A stretch of DNA of 17,260 nt, from NCBI GenBank assembly GCA_035602155.1, contig DATNMW010000435.1:1-17260 (forward strand). Direction: 5' to 3'. Below are positions 11,136-17,260 of the stretch, piece by piece. Position numbers and translations under genes: made by a program. This DNA is from Bog-159 sp035602155 (lineage in GTDB: Bacteria > Acidobacteriota > Terriglobia > Bryobacterales > Bryobacteraceae). Below the pieces are notes generated by a model. That model made no database searches and had not been told where the DNA came from. It was given only the letters and a program-made list of their open reading frames with translations. Position 1 is the stretch's first letter. Every line of letters starts with the position of its first letter.

Positions 11136-14114
11136 ATGATGGGGACGGTGTACCGGAGCTTCCCTTGCTATCTAACCGCGTCGTTGCTGGCCTGTGCGCA
11201 GATGCTTTGGGCGCAGACGCCGAAGTACGAAGGGCAGCCCATCGCCGATATTCAGTTCGTTCCGCCGGAACAGCCGCTGACCGCCGCGGAACTGGCGAAC
11301 GTCGTGCCGCTCAAGAAGGGCGCGCCCCTACGGCTGGCGGATGTGCACGCGGCTATCGAGCGGCTGTATGCCACCGGCGCATTCGAAGACATTCAGGTGG
11401 ATGCCGAATCCGCGCCGCTCCCCTCCCTAGGCGTGACCGTGCGAATCATAACAAGGAATAGTTGGTTCGTGGGCAACGTAGCGATGGTGGGCCGCATATC
11501 CGATCCGCCCAACGCCGGTCAACTGGTGAACATCACGCGGCTGAACCTGGGGCAGCCGTTTTCGGAAGCGGACGTGGCGCCGGCGCAGACCGCCATCGAA
11601 CGCCTTTTAGAGTCCAACGGACTGCACCAGAGCCAGGTCCATCCGGAGGTATCCTACGATCGGCAAACGCAGCAGGTGAGTATTCACTTTGTGGTGGATT
11701 CCGGTCCGCGCGCGCATTTCACGACACCGGGGATCAGCGGCGATCCCAAAATGCCGCTGCAGGATATCGTGAAGGCCACGCACTGGCGGCGCTGGCTGAT
11801 CGGAGGGTGGCGCACGGTCACCCAATCGCGCGTGAACAACGGCGTCGAGGACGTACGTTCCAAGTACGAACGGCGCGGGCGTTTTGAAGCGCGCGTCTCC
11901 TTGAAATCGATGGACTACGACGCGGACACGCGTCTCAGCAAGCCCCTGCTGGATATCGACGCCGGCCCCGAGGTCGAAGTGCACGCGGTGGGGGCCAAGG
12001 TGTCGCAAGGCAAGCTACGCAGCCTGGTGCCCGTTTTCGAAGAGCACAGCGTGGACGACTCCCTGCTGCTCGAAGGCGAGCGCAACTTGCGGGACTACTT
12101 TCAATCGCAAGGCTATTTCGACGCCGAAGTCGAATTCAAACCGCAGCGGGTGGTCAACGATAAGGCAACCATCGATTATCTCATCAACCCCGGTGAGCGC
12201 CATAAGCTGGTGCTGATCGATATTCAGGGCAATAAGTATTTCAGGACGAACGCCATCCGGGAGCGCATGTTCCTGATGCGCGCTTCGCTGTTGCAGTTCC
12301 GGCGCGGCCGCTATAGCGGGGCTCTGCTGCGGCGCGATGAGCAGTCCATCGCCAGCCTGTACCAGTCCAACGGATTCCGCGACGTAGACGTCACGCACAA
12401 GATAGTGGATGGCTATAAGGGTAAGCCCGACAATCTGGCGGTTTTCATAAGCATTCAAGAAGGTCCGCAGTACTTCATCCATAGCCTGGATGTCCAGGGC
12501 GCCGCCAAGTTGGACAAAGCGCAGTTGCTGTCCGCGCTTAGTTCCGTGGAAGGGCAGCCCTTCAGCGAATACAACGTGGCTGTGGATCGGGATACCATCC
12601 TGCAGCAGTACTCCGCCAAAGGGTTCCCCAACGCCACCTTTGAATGGAGTTCCAAGCCCGCGTCCGGCCCTCACCAGACGGACTTGACCTATGTGATCCA
12701 CGAAGGCCAGCAGGAGTTCGTGCGTGAGATTCTGATCAGCGGCCTCCAAAACACGCGACGCAGCCTGGTGGATAGCAAAATGTTGCTGAAGGCCGGCGAT
12801 CCGCTATCGCCTACCGCGATGCGCGAGACGCAGCGAAAGCTGTACGATCTGGGCGTCTTCGCGCGCGTGGATACGGCCATCCAGAATCCCGACGGCGACA
12901 CCAGCGAGAAGTACGTGCTCTACGATATGGAGGAGGCGCGCAAGTATTCGATCGCCACCGGCTTCGGCGCGGAGTTCGCCAGAATTGGCGGCTGCACGAC
13001 TTGCCTGGAATCGCCCCAAGGCCAAAGCGGCTTTGCGCCAGATGCCACGCTGGATGTTTCGCGCCTGGACCTGTGGGGCTTGGGCCAGAGCCTCAGCTTC
13101 AGGGGCCGCGTCTCGACCCTGGAGCAGCGCGCGCTGATCAACTATACTGCGCCGCGCATCCACGGCAATGACAAGTTGACCCTGTCGTTCACCACTTTGT
13201 ACGACAACAGCAAGGACGTGCGCACGTTCACCGCGCAACGCTTTGAAAGCTCCGTGCAGCTTTCCGACCGCCTTTCCAAGTCGATCACGCTGCTCTACCG
13301 GTACACTTACCGGCATGTCACCGTGGACCAATCCACGCTGAAGATCTCGCCTTACCTGATTCCGCTGTTCTCGCAGCCGGACCGCGTGGGCGAAACCTCG
13401 TGGAGCATGATTCAGGACCGGCGCGACGACCCCATTGAGACACACAAGGGTATCTACAACACCCTGGATATCTCGCTCGCGCCGCGCGCTTTCGGTTCCG
13501 AGATTTCGTTTGGACGCCTCCTGGGACGCAATGCAACCTATCACCCGATCGGCAAGAAGTTTGTACTGGCGCGCACCACCAGCTTCGGCATCGTGCATCC
13601 GCTGCAAAATGTCGCGGACCCGAATACGGCCATTCCACTTCCCGAGCACTTCTTCTCCGGCGGCGCCACCTCCGAGCGCGGCTTCCCGGACCTGCAAGCG
13701 GGGCCGCGAGACATGACCACCGGCTTTCCTTTGGGCGGTACCGCCCTGCTGATGAACCAGACCGAACTCCGTTTCCCGTTGCTGCAGAATGTTGGCGGAG
13801 TGCTTTTTCACGACATGGGCAATGTATATAGCAGCCCGTCGGCCATTTCGTTCCGCACGGATCAGCATGGTATGTCGGACTTCGACTATATGAACCAGGC
13901 AGTAGGCTTCGGGATACGTTATCGCACGCCCATCGGTCCGATACGGCTGGACCTGGCGTACAGCATCAATCCGCCACGATTCATAGGGTTCGCGGGAAGT
14001 TTGAGCGATCTTCTAAGCGCCGGCCCAGAGCCGTGCAACACTCAGCCTTATAACTGCATCCCGCAGAGCATCAGCCACTTCCAATTCTTCTTTTCGATAG
14101 GGCAGACATTTTGA
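11136..14114 (+). CDS. Omp85-family outer-membrane assembly protein (BamA/TamA-like) with about seven POTRA-like units
   Basis: The product has 992 residues. A signal peptide covers about 1-27 (TASLLACAQMLWAQ). Repeated units of about 75-90 residues precede the barrel: about 31-107, 111-189, 191-281, 282-357, 358-447, 448-528 and 529-604. Each has the POTRA pattern of a short first strand, a helix pair, and 'Y...GF/YF' before the last strands (e.g. 'YFQSQGYFDAEVEF' 321-334, 'LYQSNGFRDVDVTHKI' 408-423, 'LYDLGVFARVDTAI' 569-582). The C-terminal barrel (about 605-992) has the conserved 'RGF' loop-6 motif (848-850) and ends in an aromatic beta-signal 'HFQFFFSIGQTF'. BamA has five units and TamA three, so this is a long periplasmic arm. 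Two Cys pairs (620/623 and 967/974) may bond in extracellular loops. ATGs exist at 11136 and 11139, and a GTG at 11148; no Shine-Dalgarno is present. It heads an operon with the next two genes. Confidence 0.92.
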   Translation: MMGTVYRSFPCYLTASLLACAQMLWAQTPKYEGQPIADIQFVPPEQPLTAAELANVVPLKKGAPLRLADVHAAIERLYATGAFEDIQVDAESAPLPSLGVTVRIITRNSWFVGNVAMVGRISDPPNAGQLVNITRLNLGQPFSEADVAPAQTAIERLLESNGLHQSQVHPEVSYDRQTQQVSIHFVVDSGPRAHFTTPGISGDPKMPLQDIVKATHWRRWLIGGWRTVTQSRVNNGVEDVRSKYERRGRFEARVSLKSMDYDADTRLSKPLLDIDAGPEVEVHAVGAKVSQGKLRSLVPVFEEHSVDDSLLLEGERNLRDYFQSQGYFDAEVEFKPQRVVNDKATIDYLINPGERHKLVLIDIQGNKYFRTNAIRERMFLMRASLLQFRRGRYSGALLRRDEQSIASLYQSNGFRDVDVTHKIVDGYKGKPDNLAVFISIQEGPQYFIHSLDVQGAAKLDKAQLLSALSSVEGQPFSEYNVAVDRDTILQQYSAKGFPNATFEWSSKPASGPHQTDLTYVIHEGQQEFVREILISGLQNTRRSLVDSKMLLKAGDPLSPTAMRETQRKLYDLGVFARVDTAIQNPDGDTSEKYVLYDMEEARKYSIATGFGAEFARIGGCTTCLESPQGQSGFAPDATLDVSRLDLWGLGQSLSFRGRVSTLEQRALINYTAPRIHGNDKLTLSFTTLYDNSKDVRTFTAQRFESSVQLSDRLSKSITLLYRYTYRHVTVDQSTLKISPYLIPLFSQPDRVGETSWSMIQDRRDDPIETHKGIYNTLDISLAPRAFGSEISFGRLLGRNATYHPIGKKFVLARTTSFGIVHPLQNVADPNTAIPLPEHFFSGGATSERGFPDLQAGPRDMTTGFPLGGTALLMNQTELRFPLLQNVGGVLFHDMGNVYSSPSAISFRTDQHGMSDFDYMNQAVGFGIRYRTPIGPIRLDLAYSINPPRFIGFAGSLSDLLSAGPEPCNTQPYNCIPQSISHFQFFFSIGQTF

Positions 14115-14779
14115 TGCGCCGCCGGTTCCCTATCGCGATCTATCTGGTTGGCCTGCTGGCCGGCCGGCCGGCCGGCAGGGCGTTCGCCGAGACCATCGAC
14201 CGCATCGCCGTCTCGGTAGGCATTAGGGTGATCACGGAAACCGATCTGGATCGCGAGATACGGATTACGGCGTTGTTGAACAACCAGAAACCCGACTTCA
14301 GCCCCGCCAACAAACGCGTGACCGCGGAACGCATGGTGGACCAGGCGCTGGTGCGCAACGAGATGCAGGAGAGCCGGTACTTGCCGCCCTCCGCGGCCGA
14401 GACTGAAGCGGCGCTGCAAGAGGAGAAGATCCGCTATGGGAACGACGCCGCGTATCGCCGCGCGCTGGCCGCGTATGGAGTGAATGAAGAAGAATTGAAG
14501 GCGCGCCTCGCGTGGCAACTGATGCTGGTGCGTTTCATTAGTTTGCGCTTCCGGCCCGGAATCCAGATCACCGACGAAGAGATTCGCAAGTACTTCGACG
14601 AGCACATGCGCGCGGAGCTGATGCAGGCGCATCCCGGGCAGACGCCTTCCGTAGACGACCATCGCGCCGGCATCGAGCAGACCCTCATCGGCCAGGCGGC
14701 CGACGAACAAGTGGAGCAATGGCTGAAAGAAGCCCGCCGCCGGATTCACATTCAATACCACGGCGAGGCTTTCCAGTGA
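14114..14779 (+). CDS. SurA-N-like periplasmic chaperone without a PPIase domain
   Basis: The product has 221 residues. The ATG overlaps the previous stop codon (TGATG), so translation is coupled. A signal peptide covers about 1-25 (AIYLVGLLAGRPAGRAFA). 'ETIDRIAVSVGIRVITETDL' (26-45) is the typical SurA N-terminal opening ('D.I.A.V....I...D'). Helices follow: 'VTAERMVDQALVRNEM' (69-84), 'ETEAALQEEKIRYGN' (96-110), and 'YGVNEEELKARLAWQLMLVR' (121-140). A 'ITDEEIRKYFDEH' segment (152-164) follows, where SurA-like proteins usually pass into a parvulin PPIase; none is present, and the chain ends in a helix and strand. It probably guards unfolded outer-membrane proteins. Its place between an Omp85 gene and a TamB-like gene supports that. 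Confidence 0.85.
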   Translation: MRRRFPIAIYLVGLLAGRPAGRAFAETIDRIAVSVGIRVITETDLDREIRITALLNNQKPDFSPANKRVTAERMVDQALVRNEMQESRYLPPSAAETEAALQEEKIRYGNDAAYRRALAAYGVNEEELKARLAWQLMLVRFISLRFRPGIQITDEEIRKYFDEHMRAELMQAHPGQTPSVDDHRAGIEQTLIGQAADEQVEQWLKEARRRIHIQYHGEAFQ

Positions 14780-17260
14780 GCCGCCGCGCGCGTAGAATCT
14801 GGATTGCGGCGGGCAGTCTGGCCGCGCTGGCGCTGGCCGTTGCGCTGAGCGCGGTTCTGGTTCTGCGCAGCGATTGGTTCCGCGAGAAGGTCCGCCAACG
14901 CATCGTGGCGGAAGTGGAGAAGGCCACCGGCGGGCGCGCGGAAATCGCCGCATTCCGGTTCGACTGGAAGCAGATGCGCGCCGAGGTGGATGGTTTCGTA
15001 TTGCACGGGAGCGAGCCGCCGGATGGGCCGCCGCTGTTCCGCGCGGATGCCGTCGTTTTGGGCATCAAGATCGTCGACCTGCTGAAGCGCTCCGTCGATC
15101 TGCAGTACCTCGACGTACGTCATCCGCAGGTTTACGCGATCCTTTATCCGGATGGGCATACCAACCTGCCTGCGCCGAAAGTGCGGCGGGCGGGCAAGGG
15201 CGCAATAGAGACCATTCTGGATTTGGCCATCAACCGTTTCAGCCTGCAAAACGGCAGCTTTGAAGTGTCGGGCCAGGGGAAAACGCCCTTCGATGCGCAG
15301 GGCCGCAATCTGCGCGCGGAGTTCAGTTACGACGCGGCCGGACCGCGGTATGGCGGGGAGGTGTCTATTGCGCCGGCTCTATTTCATTGGGGCGGCTACC
15401 GGCCCGTGCCGCTAGATGTGAGTCTGGCGCTGGCAGTGGAGAAGAATCGCGTGCGGATCGATTCCGGGCGCGTGTCTACGGGGCAGTCGCAGGTTGAATT
15501 TTCCGGCGCGATCGACAGCCTTACGGATTTCTCCGGCGCGTTTCAATATAAGGTGCTGGCATCGCTGGGCGAAGTGACCCGCACGTTCGGCTTGCGCACG
15601 CAACTGGAAGGTCCGGTGACGCTGACCGGGAAGGCCAGCTTCCACGGCGCGTCGAACTATCAGGCCGGCGGCTCGCTGCACGCGGCGGGTGTGCTATTTA
15701 GCCCCGACCCGCACTTCACCCTGCGCGATTTTCATGCCGATGGCGGCTTCCGTATCGACCCGCGCCGGATGGCCGTTTCGGGCCTGCGGATTGCCGGACT
15801 GGCCGCGGCCTCCCTGGCTGGAACGAATAGGGCACTGGAACCATTTCAGGTAAGCGGCCGCATCGAAAGCGTGGTGCTGCGGCAGAAGACACTGGACGCC
15901 GCCGGTATTCACCTCGACACACTGGACGGCTCTTTCGAGGGGAAGGCGCAGATCGCGGACCTCCGGCGGGTGCATGTGGAGGGCGATGTGACCAGCTTCG
16001 ATCTGCGAAAGCTGATGCGCGTCTATAACGGCCAGAGCGTGCCCTGGGATGCGGCCGCATCGGGCCCGATGCAGTTGAGCGTGACAATCGGCAACGGCAG
16101 CACGCTCCAGATCGGGGGCCGCATGGCAATTTCGCCCACGGGGACCGGCGCGCCGGTACACGGCTCGATAAACGCGACTTATGACGCGGCCAGCGAGACG
16201 CTGGATTTGGGAACGTCGTTCCTGGCGTTGCCATTCACCCGACTCGACTTTTCCGGTGTGCTGGGAAGGCTGTTGCGCGTGCACGCCGATTCGCGGAACC
16301 TGGACGAGGTACTGCCGGCCTTCGACGTGCAGTCGCTTCCGGTCAGGTTGCAGTCGGGGGATGCAGTGTTCGATGGCTCGATCGCAGGCACGCTGGAAGC
16401 CCCGCGCATCGCGGGTCATGGCAATGCCACAAACGTGGTGTGGTCTGGCCGTACGTTCCAGGCGGTCAGCGGCGATATCGACCTCTCCAGCGCTGGCCTT
16501 GCCGTGCGCAACGGCAACCTGCAGCAAGGCGCGTTGCACGGCCAAGGCGCAGGGTCCTTGGGCATGCAGGGCTGGAAAGTGGAGGACTCCAGCCCGGTTT
16601 CGTTCGCGGGTTCCATCCGCAATGCGCCGGCCGCGGAGCTGATGGCCATCGCGGACATCAAGGACGTCCCCGTGGCGGGGATGGTCGGCGCGGACGCGAA
16701 AGTTGCGGGAACCCTCGGCGCCCCACTGATTGCGGCCACGATTACAGCCGCCAAAGGGACGCTCGACGGCGAGCCTTTCGACCGCTTCACGGGCTCGATG
16801 AGTTACACCGGTACGACGGTAGAGTTGGCCAATGCCCAACTCGCGGCGGGTGGCAGGAACATCGCGTTGCAAGCGCACTACCAGCACCAGCCGGGTTCCT
16901 TCGGAAAGGGTCAACTGAGTTTGCAGGCGGACACCAACGCCATGCCGCTGGCCCAGTTTCAGATTGTCGACAGAGCCTATCCCGGCATCGGTGGTACGGC
17001 CGAATTGCATGGCAGCGTGGTAGTGGATATAGCGCCCGCCACCAAGCCCGGCCAGCCGGGTTTCCGCCTGATTAACTTGAACGGCACGCTCGCAGGACGG
17101 GGGTTGCGAATCAACGATCAGACGGTGCGCGACGGAACTCTTACGGCCACGACCAAGGGTTCGGAGCTGACGGCGCACTTCGACTCCGAACTGGCGGGTT
17201 CCGTCATCCAAGCCGATGGCAAGTGGAGCCTGACGGACGATTATCCCGGCAGCGTGCAGT
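14776..17260 (+). CDS. tamB: TamB/AsmA-like translocation and assembly protein, N-terminal part
   Basis: A GTG start overlaps the previous stop codon by 4 nt (GTGA). The frame is open for 828 codons to the window edge; I checked codons to the end and found no stop. A basic N-terminus and hydrophobic segment (about 8-30, ALALAVALSAVLVL) form an inner-membrane anchor. 'DWFREKVRQRIVAEVEKATG' follows, the AsmA/TamB N-terminal pattern, then 'GRAEIAAFRFDW'. The rest is made of repeated beta-strand units rich in Gly/Ala/Thr/Val, with recurring phrases such as 'DGSFEGKAQI', 'FDGSIAGTLEAPRIAGHGNA' and 'VAGTLGAPLIAATITAAKGT'. This suggests a long beta-taco that spans the periplasm. The C-terminal DUF490 region would be beyond the window. 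TamB works with an Omp85 partner in outer-membrane biogenesis or lipid transport; the first gene of this operon is the obvious partner. The long minus-strand frame over it is a shadow. Confidence 0.88.
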   Translation, partial: MSRRARRIWIAAGSLAALALAVALSAVLVLRSDWFREKVRQRIVAEVEKATGGRAEIAAFRFDWKQMRAEVDGFVLHGSEPPDGPPLFRADAVVLGIKIVDLLKRSVDLQYLDVRHPQVYAILYPDGHTNLPAPKVRRAGKGAIETILDLAINRFSLQNGSFEVSGQGKTPFDAQGRNLRAEFSYDAAGPRYGGEVSIAPALFHWGGYRPVPLDVSLALAVEKNRVRIDSGRVSTGQSQVEFSGAIDSLTDFSGAFQYKVLASLGEVTRTFGLRTQLEGPVTLTGKASFHGASNYQAGGSLHAAGVLFSPDPHFTLRDFHADGGFRIDPRRMAVSGLRIAGLAAASLAGTNRALEPFQVSGRIESVVLRQKTLDAAGIHLDTLDGSFEGKAQIADLRRVHVEGDVTSFDLRKLMRVYNGQSVPWDAAASGPMQLSVTIGNGSTLQIGGRMAISPTGTGAPVHGSINATYDAASETLDLGTSFLALPFTRLDFSGVLGRLLRVHADSRNLDEVLPAFDVQSLPVRLQSGDAVFDGSIAGTLEAPRIAGHGNATNVVWSGRTFQAVSGDIDLSSAGLAVRNGNLQQGALHGQGAGSLGMQGWKVEDSSPVSFAGSIRNAPAAELMAIADIKDVPVAGMVGADAKVAGTLGAPLIAATITAAKGTLDGEPFDRFTGSMSYTGTTVELANAQLAAGGRNIALQAHYQHQPGSFGKGQLSLQADTNAMPLAQFQIVDRAYPGIGGTAELHGSVVVDIAPATKPGQPGFRLINLNGTLAGRGLRINDQTVRDGTLTATTKGSELTAHFDSELAGSVIQADGKWSLTDDYPGSVQ

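Noticed and set aside
12804..13868. A 354-codon minus-strand frame opposite the Omp85 barrel
   Set aside because: The plus strand encodes the conserved barrel with RGF motif and beta-signal. The minus product shows shadow composition.
15694..17211. A 505-codon minus-strand reading frame opposite the TamB-like gene
   Set aside because: The plus frame continues from a coupled GTG with TamB-like beta repeats and no stop. The minus product is Arg/His/Gly-rich and has no recognisable fold.

Overview
The window looks like chromosomal DNA from an acidobacterium of the Candidatus Solibacter / Bryobacterales type. Three things point there: high GC content; a secreted GH5 enzyme ending in the C-terminal domain known as 'Solibacter uncharacterized C-terminal domain' (TIGR03437); and many small paralogous accessory genes (VOC proteins, a CocE-type hydrolase, an ECF sigma factor, an eqolisin). 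This assignment is from recall of families, not from a search. No rRNA, tRNA, CRISPR array, transposase or phage gene was seen.

Layout. At the left edge a TIR-domain gene runs leftward off the window (1-513). It diverges from an AraC-type regulator (556-1032), which is followed by a VOC protein (1110-1523) and a secreted CocE/S15-type hydrolase (1550-3499). A 131-bp palindromic repeat (3537-3667) separates these from a secreted beta-sandwich protein (3718-4530). Next is a tightly overlapping pair: an ECF sigma factor (4614-5153) and a protein with a helical N-terminal segment plus two VOC domains (5146-6129). A second copy of the palindromic repeat (6126-6241) supplies the stop codon of that gene. 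Then come a secreted GH5 glycoside hydrolase (6300-8099), a HGSNAT-like membrane acyltransferase (8175-9398) overlapping a small membrane or secreted protein (9395-9688), and a convergent eqolisin (G1) peptidase (9746-10558, minus strand).

From 10559 to 11135 no intact gene is visible, but the stretch holds several remnants. It contains the eqolisin promoter, a decayed second copy of the 9395-9688 gene with a 113-nt deletion, a 46-codon reading frame that reads as the start of a HicB antitoxin joined to the end of a HicA toxin, and one arm of the palindromic repeat. The right third is a translationally coupled three-gene operon for outer-membrane biogenesis: an Omp85 protein with about seven POTRA-like units (11136-14114), a SurA-like periplasmic chaperone without a PPIase domain (14114-14779), and a TamB/AsmA-like protein that runs off the right edge (14776-17260).

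How the genes may work together. The Omp85-chaperone-TamB set is probably a TAM/BAM-like module. The sigma factor and the VOC fusion overlap by 8 nt and are probably a regulatory pair. AraC and VOC are probably a local regulator and its target. Several secreted-protein genes have a -10 box 7-9 nt before the start codon and no Shine-Dalgarno, which suggests leaderless transcripts.
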